From the NCBI GenBank assembly GCA_035582835.1, contig JAYKAV010001000.1:3111253-3175252 (forward strand): a stretch of DNA of 64,000 bases, given 5' to 3'. Source of the DNA: Phoebastria nigripes. Its lineage: Eukaryota; Chordata; Aves; Procellariiformes; Diomedeidae. Under the pieces are notes generated by a model that was not told where the DNA came from, did not search any database, and saw only the letters and a list, made by a program, of their open reading frames with translations. Position numbers and translations under genes: made by a program. Of this stretch, positions 49,437 to 60,570 are shown piece by piece; position 1 is the stretch's first letter, and each line of letters starts with the position of its first letter.

Positions 49437-51539
49437 ATCAGTTCAGTAAAGGTTTATAATAAATAATGTAAGACCGTACAGAGTTGTATTGGAATTGTTT
49501 CCTAAACCACCTCTAGCTGAAGTTCTTTCATCTACTTCTTGATATCCCCAACCACAGTTCACAATACTTTAAAAACTGTCAGAACAAAAGGCATTTTAGT
49601 TTTTATGTTCTACAGAAGGCGATTAGGACGGCCACATCTGTTCATGCTTCTGTAGTAAATCAAAGGAAAACATTTTTCTTCTCTTTCAAGAATTTTAATG
49701 TTTTCTAACCTTGTTTATGTTACACAAGTTCTCATCACTTATTTAATTCTTAACAATTTTTCTTGTTTTACTAATAATTTGAGATTAGCTGTATGAAAAA
49801 TTTTCTAAAAATTAGTAAAGGATCAGCACCTTTAGCTCCTGGCAAGCTGCTTGTAGCACAAGTCAATAGGCAGTACGCCAACAGGGTACTAAACAGAACT
49901 ACTTGTATAGTTCCAGACTTTTTTTACTACCACATAGTTACTCAGTTAGGTCATTTACAACTTGTCCAGTGGTGTACGGATCTAAGATCAGAGAGCCTGT
50001 TCTAACTAAATCTGCAAATAACAAAGACCTGTTGAAACTGTGGAAAGGAAGGGTAAGAAAGACCCAGCAGAGGTATACAAAGCCAGCAAGGATGAAGTGC
50101 AAGTAAAAACAATCTCTGATTTTTTTCCCTTGGGTGATCTTAAATAACAGTTTCTGTCACAAAAGGATTACTTGCACATTTAGACAACAGACTTTCCAGA
50201 TTCATTTTTAAAACAGGTAACACAGCCCATACTCATGAAGTTTATTTGGTCTGTTATAGTGTGACAAGCAATAATAACATTTAATGTGAATATTCAAATG
50301 CAGAATTCAAAGACCATATCACAAATTTTGCCAGGATTCATCACAGTTTGATTAATATGAAAGGTTTTTATAGATACTTTGGCTTTTCACCATAAAAAAG
50401 TTCATGTTTTAGTAGTAAAGATTGAGTTTTCATACAGAATGCTGTTCTAAGACCAACAGCAAAACAGGCAAGTTAACAATGATCATATCTGACTGCATTT
50501 ATTTAAATGTTGCTGCTGCCGCTAGCATCAGTGCTTTAAAAAACATGGCTTTTTCAGCAATACAGCAACCAATGGCCCCAGTTAAACTAAATCTGATATA
50601 CAAAACCCAAGGTTTGTTTATAAGAAGATCTGAGCACTCTCAGATCTAGTTAAAGTCATGGACAATCAAAAGAAGTAGATGTTTCTGACTATTTCTAGAC
50701 TGGTGAAAATATTTGCAGGTTCCCAGAATCAGAAAACCCTTTGCCATGCTGGGTCAAAAAATCAGGCCTGCGCTATTTGGCCTCAAGATGGAAGCACACA
50801 GTGAAAGAGGGAAGCTGGTGACTTTGCTCCTAAGGCCATCCAGTTCGATGCTCATGCATCAAACAATCAAACTAGGTATAGGCTATGAGCAATCAGGCCT
50901 CAGGGGTTTTGAAAAAATTGGTATTTGGGTATTTTTACTGCATTAACTAAGAAAAAGATGTAATATTTATAGTTTGTACACAACTATAGGTTTAGCACAC
51001 TTAAAAAAATACAAGCCAAGTTTAATAGCTTTTTATATCTCATATTAAAGAATTGTTACTATTGATGTACCATCAGTAAATCAGAAATCCTGCTCCTGAG
51101 CACCGATGGAATTCAACATTCAGGATTCTGTTGCTTGGGGGCATAAAAATTCTATACTTTAGGGCAGACAGAGGATATTCACTGTATTTTAGGTCTTTGA
51201 ACTGAAATAAATGATGACTTATCAGAGAAAGTAATTTAGAACAAGATAAAATCATCACACAGTAGGTCTGTGTGAATTTTCATGAATGCTGATTATGATT
51301 TTATGATTATAAATCTTCATAAAGCTTTACACTCTTACAGCAAAGTGAGGAAATACATTCCAAATTATATTTCAGTGAGTTTTTAAAAAATTTCTAAGAG
51401 TCCACATTTACTTCACCACTTTGAAGAATTCTAATTCGCTTTAGGAACAGAATACAACTGGACCTTATGCAAGCTTGCTTCACTGGCAGACCTAAAGGTC
51501 TTCTGACATTTTAACTAGGAAGGATTTCATATGTCCATC

Positions 51540-51566
51540 AACACCATGCTCATCAAGCATGGTGTT
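51540..51566. repeat. Perfect short hairpin
   Basis: AACACCATGCT pairs exactly with AGCATGGTGTT around a CATCA loop. It is too short for a microRNA precursor on its own, and it has no T-tract terminator logic in this host. Confidence 0.9.
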
Positions 51567-53282
51567 CATCAAGGTGATTCTTACCTCTCAAAATAGACAT
51601 GAAACAATGTGATGCAATATTTTACGTTGATTTTTTTCCCCAGGTTTATTACATATATTTGACAGAATTAGCCTAATCCTCTCTCACAAATTGTAAGTGA
51701 AAGCATATTAAAACTAATTCATAAGTGCACTACCGAATGACCAAAATTACAGTAGAAGCTCATCAGAAGTCCGTGACCAGCATCCAAGTGTACACAGGCC
51801 CCTCAAATACAGTTATGCTATACTTAAAAAAAATCCATAAAAGGATTTGAACTAGTTCTTCACAGATACAGTTACCCTAGGTTTTTTTTAATCAAATTGT
51901 AATGACACAGAGAAGATGACTGTTAGAAGAATACAACTTTTAAGGCTACACTTATGGAAGATTTTTGAATTTTGTAAGGAAAAAAACCCCTGTGCATCAA
52001 AATGTGAAGTTCTGGTACACAATTTATCACATACTGAAGAGTAAGCTACAACAACAGCTAAGATACTCGATGGGCCACTTAGACTACTAAAGATTATTAA
52101 GTCATACTGATTTATACTGAGCTGAGAATCTGGCCAGTTATATATAATTAAACACATATTCTACCCAGTAAGGTACAAAGTACATCTCAATAGTATCACT
52201 ACATGCACACTTTGGTCAACTCCTCCTGTATCTGCCTGCAGTAACAAATGACAAATTGTCCGCAAAACAAATAGAGAATAAATAACTCAACTGAGGATAG
52301 TAACTCAGCCTTCCTAATTTTTTATTAATATTTTCACCTGCTGATGTGTTATCTGCATCCTTGTTCCTATCGCCTGATCTGTTTTTATCTGTAAGGAGGT
52401 TTTTATATGTATTTGGCAATGGATTAATATCAATAGCCATTTGGAAGTAGCCAAGGTAATATCCTACTGCCAGTGCCTGGCAGGACATCAAATCACAACA
52501 GCAAAAGACTTTTTTTTCAGCATCTTGAGCTTAAGATAAAAAGATAAACACCACATAGTAAGCCTAAGTCATACAAATATTAAAATCCCTCTTGTGTCTG
52601 TCATTCTTCTCAAGCACATGGTAATATCACTAAACAAATATCAAGAAGCCAATGGAGAATTGCCTTCAAAATCTCAGGGTACACCGTGACAGAACTAAAT
52701 ATTCCAATTCACTTCTTGGAACAACACACACACACTTACTAATAACAATCATGGATTTTTGGTATTTTAGAGATTAAAAATATATATTCTGTTTCTTTAT
52801 TCAGTTTCAATTAAATTAATTTCATAATCTGGTTTTCTATTTTACTTGCTAAAAAATTTGGAGCAATAACCTCGTCATGTGCAGAAACACATAGCTGGAA
52901 ACCATTTAGCTACGTGGTATGGAAGTTATTTTAATTTTCTCCCAATAAACATTATGTACTAATTTATGTGCAATACTTCAGCCACTAATGCCAAGACAAG
53001 ATGCTAATTTATTACTAAAGATCAACTTCTTTTTAATTGAATTGCATTTATTTGTGTTACAATCCATTCAGATCAAGACTTTAAGCTGAAATCAGGTAAG
53101 TCCACAAAGAGACACTCTGAGATAAAGACAAAAATGCATTTCACAGTGCACCTATTTTTGAGTTGTAAGCAAAAATTCTATCAAGGTCAAAAACCGAAGC
53201 AATGTCAAAGGCGATTTGTTTCAAATACATCTAGTACAACAACAATTCTGAAGATTTTACCTTGGCTTTCTTTTAGAAGTGA

Positions 53283-53316
53283 TTTTTTTTNTTTTTTTTT
53301 TTTTTTTTTTTTTTTT
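53283..53316. repeat. Long poly-T tract
   Basis: Thirty-three T with one ambiguous base at 53291. It could be an inverted poly-A tail or a simple repeat; no adjoining retrocopy is recognisable. Confidence 0.9.
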
Positions 53317-54072
53317 AGCAGAAACAGTGAGTATGATCAGATACATACTGCCCACAGGTACAGGATTTCATGGCCTACTGAACAGGCAAGGACATAAGTA
53401 AATACTTAAAGTTTAGAATGTGCTCAAGTTTCTCACAGAGCTGGAGACAAAGTCCTTGAAAATTTAATCTTTACTGTATCATAGAATCATTGTGTAGTTT
53501 TAGTCAGCTCTCTCCTAATGGCCTGTATCTATTGCAGATGAATAATATTCCTCACCTAATCTCAAAAATAGGTAATTAATTAGTTGCTATCAGCATAGTG
53601 CATTGCAGATAGAAACTCCTAAAAAAGTTCGGGCACCTGCTTTCCCTTTCCACAACCTCAGCTGATATCCCTTTGAACAAATATACAGATTTTCAGNGTC
53701 CCACTGTAGGACAGAATGAGAGGGCAAAACTGCCCTCTTAGAAAGATGGTATCTAGTTTGGAATGGGTGGCAGAAGAGTTGATTATGAGATGTACATGAG
53801 ATTATATGAGAAATTCCATATTCCCTAGATAATTCTTCTAGTCTATCTATACATCTAACGTTTACACATCTAACTGTACATAGATTTGTAGTTATTGGTT
53901 AATATGAGATCTTGATGCGAGCTAAGAAAAGCCAAAAAATTTCCAGTAAAAATTCAAACCCTATCCATAATTCATATATTTGTGGAGAGTCTTTGTTTTC
54001 ATAACTGCACAACTTAAGGAGAGATTGTGAGTTGTCTTTTTTTCCAATTCCCAGAGTTTTGTCATTTGGTAG

Positions 54073-54620
54073 TGTCCTGGTTTCAGCTGGGATAGAGTTA
54101 ATTTTCTTCCTAGTAGCTGGTATAGTACTATGGTTTGGATTTAGGATGAGAATAACGTTGATAACAGACCGATGTTTTAGTTGTTGCTGAGCAGTGCTTA
54201 CACTAAGTCAAGGACTTTCCAGCTTCTCATACTGCCCTGCCAGCAAGGAGGCCGGAGGTGCACAAGAAGCTGGGAGGGGACACAGCCAGGACAGCTGACC
54301 CAAACTGGCCAAAGGGATATTCCATTCCATATGACATCATGCTGAACAAAAAACTGTGGGGAGTTGGCCAGGGGGGGCGGCCGCTGCTCAGGAACTTGCT
54401 TGGCATCAGTCAGCAGGTGGTGAGCAATTGCATTGTGCATCACTTGTTTTGTATATTCTTTTATCATTATTATTATTTTCCCTTCCTTTTCTGTCATTAA
54501 ATTGTCTTTATCTCAACCCACGAGTTTTACCTTTCTTCCGATTCTCTCCCCCATCCCACTTGGGGGGACTGAGTGAATGGCTGTGTAGTGTTTAGCTGCC
54601 TGCCGAGTTAAACCACAACA
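54073..54620 (+). mobile_element. Solo ERVK-type long terminal repeat
   Basis: A complete 548-base LTR from TGTCCTGGTTTCAGCTGGGA to AAACCACAACA with TG...CA ends. An ATTAAA poly-A signal is at 54496-54501, followed by a TGTCTTTATCTCAACCCACG block shared with the LTR at 45237. The flanks GGTAG (54068-54072) and GGTAA (54621-54625) look like a 5-bp target-site duplication with one mismatch. No primer-binding site follows and no polypurine tract precedes, so this is a solo LTR left by recombination between the two LTRs of a former provirus. It contains a GC-rich patch with GCGGCCGC at 54377-54384. Confidence 0.92.
54496..54501 (+). promoter_or_regulatory. LTR polyadenylation signal ATTAAA
   Basis: An ATTAAA hexamer at the same relative position in both LTR copies (45630-45635 in the other), so likely the retroviral R-region poly-A signal. 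Confidence 0.6.
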
Positions 54621-57600
54621 GGTAACATTTGTATTAGTCTAAAGCAGAAGTCACACATCTTCCATCTGGCTACTACTACAAAAAAACAAGACCCCACAAA
54701 ATAATGGCAAAGTGCAGACATGCAAAACTAGCTTTCTATTTAAGAACATGTTTTTTTAAAAGGGAGAGAAGAAAGGTCTGTGTAAAAAAACCATTAATAT
54801 ATGTATATTGAGTAAAAGAAAACAGGAGAAAAAAATACAAATAGTAGAGAAATGCTCCCCATTTTAAAGTAAGCAAANGAAGGACTTCTCATTTCTCTTC
54901 TCTTCCTCAATTCTGTCCAGTATGTTCCAAGTTTGTTCTTCCCACATATTTAACTTACACTCTTGATGTTTTCACTGTTCTTGATGTATGTAGAGCTGGC
55001 AATATGCATTTAGAGCATAAAATGTTCCATCCTTTGACCTCATCATCACTTTTTGTCCCCCTTCATCTCCACACATGCACACATTTTTTGTTAGGGTCTG
55101 AAACACAAACTGAGACCCATGTGGAAGATCACTGCATTTATATAGTATTTAAAGATACATCCCATAAACTATACCTTATGCCAAAATAGATTTCTACATG
55201 TTTGTAATNACTCCCTCTCATTTTGGGTCCTGAAACATATATTTTTCTGAATTTACTAGTGAACTTCTATTCCACTCCTGAAGTACAACATGAAAAATTA
55301 TCATATAATCCACAACAAAAAACCCCCATTATTTCCATTATAAATAGCTTATATACAGAGGCTATACTCTGCTCTCTCCCTAACATGCACATAGCAAAGA
55401 GAGAGACGGTATGGCAAGTATTTTCTCCCTGCTGCACATGTAAAAGAAAAACACAAGATACAGATCTAGTGCAAGGCTGAGGACAGGCCAGGATGACCAG
55501 CAGTGGTCCATTACTCCAGCAGGGCATGGCCAGCTGGAACTGGGCCTTCTCAGGCCCCGTGGATCCTGCCATGCACATGCTGCCATATGGCTCCGAGGGA
55601 GCATTCACGGCTCCTTTTTGCAGCGTAAGTAGGGACACCACAGAGCATGCTGTCTCCAGCAACACTGAGCCAGTCTGTCCCATAAGATATTTTTGTAAAG
55701 TAGTGTGATGTAAGTAGGAACCCCTTAGTCTACAGCTAGTAGCAGAACCCTAACTATTACTGTTATTGATATTCTGTCACAAAGGTAAGCAATCATTTTA
55801 TTTGACTACAATATATATTTCAGACTAGATCAGACTAGGGTATTACCGCAAGGCAAAATGTAAAAAGTAGAAGCATAGAAAAGCTGAGCAGATGATGTAC
55901 ATTTTGGTTTAGTGGTTAAATCACAATATGGAAAATAAATNCTGATTATCAGAAATCTTTTCTTTGCCCTGAAGTGAAATGGCTTTTTGTTTTCATTTTC
56001 CCACACCTATTCTGTAAACTGGATCAATTTTGAATTGAAAAAGTGATTTTGAATTTTAAAATCAAAATGTTTTAAAAATACTGCAAGAAACTTTCAGTAT
56101 TTCTGAATTTTATTTTCTTTCTCATTGCAGCTGAAATGGCTTGTCAAGCTCAGCCTTTAGCAACAAGCATATAATTTCATCCCACTGAAATGGCATTCTT
56201 TGAAAAATTATTGTTGACAAAAATAATTTTGTACACTTACACATGGTATACCTCAAAGCCAGTATTTTCAGATTCTCTAAAATAGGAAGAAGCATTGTTT
56301 GGACTACTGCTATCAGAAACAGGATGGATATTGGTGTCTCCTACACAACATAAATTCAAAAAAACAACTCAGTTAACTGATATAATAGGGTACGATTGCA
56401 TTCCAAACAATGATCTGAATGTAGTACCTATCTCTCTCCATTATCTGCACCAGTACGCAAGGTCTACCAAACCTGATAGTAAGCAGTCTAAACCAGTCTC
56501 AACTCTCTTGCACTTAAGCACAAAATTGGCATATAACTGTTACTTGGAGGAGATCTGAATGCAGCCCTAACACATACATAGAAACCAAAATAACACATCA
56601 GTGGGAACTGTGATTCATCAAAATCTCTGTATAGGAAGCCACCAAGTTAGGAAGAGCAAAGAAAGTGAGCACTGGCAAGAAGCAGTTGCAGACTGGAAAG
56701 CAAATTTCCAAGACACACCATGGAGATANGTGTTTGCACAGTGCACAGGGACTCAGCCTACTGCTGGGTACCACTTAACAAGTTGCACCCACCTGTATCA
56801 TGCAAGTGAGCAGTGAGAGGATGCAAAATGATGCTTCTGTGGAAGTGATCTGTGGCATTAGGAAAACCAAGCTTCAAACTGTCACAGTTAAAATGAAATC
56901 TAACCTGGAATAGATGATGGCAACCACCTGAAATTGTTTGGGCTTTATTTCTGAGCATCTTATGACTGAATTTATGAGTGTGTGAGCTTTGAGCGGCCTT
57001 TAAAAAATGTTTTGGAAAGGTATGCAACTGTGCCGAGACTTTATGCTATAACTGTACCTCTGGCACATTCTATGGCATTTAAGGCTCATTAAATTCTGAA
57101 TCTTGTGTCATCTGCCCTTGGCTTAAAATAGTTTTGTGTGAGCCTTTTGTCTCTAACTTCCTCTTTAACAGAGGTTGTTTCTGTTAATCTCAGCTCCCTT
57201 TATTCTCTTTATCACATCAGTTCCTCAGCAACAGCACAAACTCAGATTATAGCCCCAATCCTCCACAATTTGACTCCCTTCATGTTTACTTACAGGAGAG
57301 CAAAAAGAACTGAACAGTTTACATAAATCCTCTATAAACAAGTAATAATTAAAATAATTTCAGGACACCTTTTTTAAAAACTGTGTTTTTTTCCAATTAA
57401 ATTAAATTCAAAGTAAATTTTTCAAACTAAGGGTTCAGCCCAGTTTTCTAACACATATAAAACTCTGATTGTAACTGTAATGTTTTCTATACAAATAGTC
57501 TAGAAATTGCCCCAACATCTATTTTTTTTCTACACAACAGCTCTTTAAGACCACTAAAGACACTGACATAGCACAATCTGGTGTGTCTCAAGTTGCTGTG

Positions 57601-60442
57601 ACATGAAATGTTTCTTGTCATAAATGAAGAGACTCATCACAATAGCAGTGTTACATCCCAAAAGAAATTTCCATTTAATTTAAAACAACTGTTTGAGATG
57701 AATAAAAAATGATCAAAATTCAGACATTTTTAGTGAAATCAAGAAATATCACATCACTGCTTTCTGATTTCAATAACTGTTTGAAGTTACTGGGGGGAAA
57801 AAAAGAGACCGTCTCATTACAGGTTGGCAGTACAGATTTTATGACAAATTTCTTCCCTGCTGTAAAGACTTTATGACTGAAAAGGTACAATGCTTCATAA
57901 AGTGAAGCATCTTTTTCTATGATAATAACTGTTAAGTTTTTCCTCAATGCTCACATGCCTCTAGCTTATTTTGTAATGATATAACACCTGCAATGGATTA
58001 AATCTGTACTGTAACTGTAGCAGGTAGTGTAAGAAATGTCAGTTCTCATTAGCCTGCATATAAATCTGCCTTTTTTTGGTAAGCAGGATAAAAGAAAGAC
58101 CACTGAACCGCTAGAAACTCAAAGCATATGTTGTTCATGCAAAAAGGACATTCAGCAACATGAATCTTTTCCACATCATTCTCTTGTAGGACTAGAAGAA
58201 TGTTTTTTTTGAAAGAAAAGGAAATATACAGAAATACATTATCATCAAGTGGTAGTAGGTTTTTATAATTGCTTGCTGACACAGCTGAATAGTCATAAAA
58301 TATCATACAGAGTAAATGAGTTGATAATGTAAAGCAGTAATTAGGATTTTGTGCATACTTATGCTATTTACATATTTTAATGCTTTGATATTAACATGTT
58401 AACTTTAATAGCATGTAAATTAATTCCCTTGTGTGAGATTTATCCTCCTCAGCATTAGACATGTATTCATTCACAGCAACTGCAAATTTCCTTCCTTATT
58501 TGTCTTTTTAGAGAGACTTTTCAGGATCTTATACAAAATGTTTTCCCTGCAATCTCCTGTCCAGATTCATTAAAGAAGTTTATAGCTCTAATGGATAGAA
58601 CAGCAGTAGTCACCAGCTCCACATATCACTGTGCTACAAAAACACAAACACACTGAGAAGCTCTTCGTGCCTGGAGGTTTTACAACCATCTAAATAAAAA
58701 GAGATTAATCAACCACCTAGTATTTTTGCCTGTTTCTGGATAGTGCTGATGCTCGCTAGCAATCTGATCTAACATACTTAAGCTGAGAAGCATGATAACA
58801 CACATCATAACAGTGATGCCTCAAAAGAGCCATGGCACATCCCAAAGGTATTTCAAAAGATTCAGGAAAAAACATATATATGCCTTTCAATTTTTTTTCC
58901 CCGCTTCATTGTACTCCTGATCAATCTTATTTTTCTGTTGACTATATATCTGGAAAGTTTTCACCCTTCAGATGAACACCACTTAATTAGAAACAAACAG
59001 TTGGAAAACAAAGGTATGGTGTAATAAAAAAAAAAGTACAGCTTAACATCAGTTATTGCTTTATGGTGCACTGCAGTTTAGTTCTGGGTGTACTGCTGAA
59101 CCCTGCATAATACATCTATAGTTGCCTGGCAACAAACAGGAACTATATCAGAAAGCAGCAAAGGTGTGAATGAATAAACAGAAGTGACAGAGACATGTGA
59201 AAATGCCCCGTAAAAGCACGTTCAGTGCTAGAATGTCTGACCAGGCTTTCACAACGCTTCAAGGGGAACGTTGGATCAAATTCTGCTCACCATTAAAGTA
59301 GGGTTAACGTATGTACACGTAAACTGGATCTGACTAAACAAGCACAATATAAAATCTGGAGAAAAGGCAAATTAACAAATATATTCTCATTAGTTTGGAT
59401 ACTGAGTACAAATATAGATTAAATACCCAAAACTACCTTGAACAGATGAGGTAGAATTGATTAAAATTCCTGACTCAGTTCTAGGTGCTCATCAGGCACC
59501 CATTTTGGCATTAAACTCCTGGAAACCAAGCACTCACACACTGAATTTGAAAGACCATTGCTCATTCTTCATACTTCTTTCCATTCAGAAACTCCTATGC
59601 TGAGACACTGAACTGTTTTTCTACTTTGTGCTTTATTTATTTATTTGCAAGATTCTTTTACTATAACCAACAGCCACTTTAACATATAAGGTCCATGATG
59701 CACAACTGCACTTCACACTGAAAGGTTAATACTGTTCAAAAGTATTTTAGACATTTTACTGCACCACAATATTTTCTTATAAAAGCAATCCCATTTTAAT
59801 ATGAATACATAATTGGATGAGAATAGTTAGATATGAGAAAAGCCTGAAGATCCAAACAATGCTGATACCTCTGAGAAGCGTCCTGAAAAGGAACACATTT
59901 CATAGTGAAAGACTGTAATTATAGGATTGAGGTATTCAATATACATGGCCAAGCCCTTCATCTGGCATATATCAGAGAAACTCCCATGATCCATCAGAGC
60001 CAAGCTACTTTATAACAAGTAATGGTCTTACTCTGTTTCACAAACCATGCTGAAATATCCAGCTAAATCTAAGTCTACCTTTTCCTTTTCTATAGGTAAG
60101 GAAAACTCTAAGACAATGTGATCAAGCAGAGATTGATTAGTCAGAATTACACTGACGTAATGTTGGGGCAGAAAGTTGCATGAGGTCATCTTCCTGAACA
60201 GATGGTCTAGAGATATTGGTTTTAACTAGCACATGGTTGAGTAAATAATGTTTAAGTTTTCTTTGAGAGCCTGGGGAGTGAACCAGATAGAGTTGAGTGA
60301 AATACCTGTGCCTCCTGCCCACATCATCTGCTACTCCTAGGGTTTTCATTTCCTGCACTGTTTGTGCTTTATCACACGGCTCACTGGTCAGGCAGTCTGT
60401 GCCCTTGGTTCAAAAAGCTTTTATTGGAAGATTGAGAGAGAT
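54621..60442. other. AT-rich unannotated DNA
   Basis: No gene is supported. The patch 55480-55690 is GC-richer and open in both directions, including a minus-strand frame at 55267-55683 (138 codons) with no recognisable domain. At 59270-59340 a GGATCAAATTCTGCTCACCA string looks like the arm of an old palindromic amniote repeat. Confidence 0.45.
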
Positions 60443-60570
60443 GTGCACTTAGTTTCAATTTGTAATTTCTTTATATACGTAGTTTGCTCCTTACGGGCAA
60501 AATCAGGTGCACTTAGTTTCAATTTGTAATTTCTTTATATACATAGTTTGCTCCTTATAGGCAAAATCAG
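60443..60570 (+). repeat. Tandem duplication of a 64-bp unit
   Basis: Units 60443-60506 and 60507-60570 are head-to-tail copies beginning GTGCACTTAGTTTCAATTTG. They differ at three positions, all within the two CpG sites of the first unit (ACGT to ACAT, TACGG to TATAG). Confidence 0.97.

Larger units (their letters stand above)
49437..54066. other. AT-rich unannotated DNA
   Basis: No gene is supported. It contains a perfect 11-bp stem hairpin at 51540-51566 and a long T-run at 53283-53316. An ATCATAGAATCATTGTGTAG string at 53478-53497 could be a chance likeness to the CR1 end. Open frames are below 95 codons and have no domain. Confidence 0.5.

Noticed and set aside
48948..49466. Plus-strand open frame of 172 codons
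   Set aside because: It is the antisense shadow of the minus-strand CR1 ORF2 fragment.
53478..53500. Possible CR1 terminal repeat (ATCATAGAATCATTGTG)
   Set aside because: No CR1-like sequence follows in either direction; the short match is likely chance.
45237..54620. The two ERVK LTRs as the ends of one full provirus (about 8.3 kb between them, same orientation)
   Set aside because: The intervening DNA has no gag, pol or env, contains a minus-strand CR1, lacks a polypurine tract before 54073, and the LTRs differ substantially; the second LTR also has its own target-site-like flanks.
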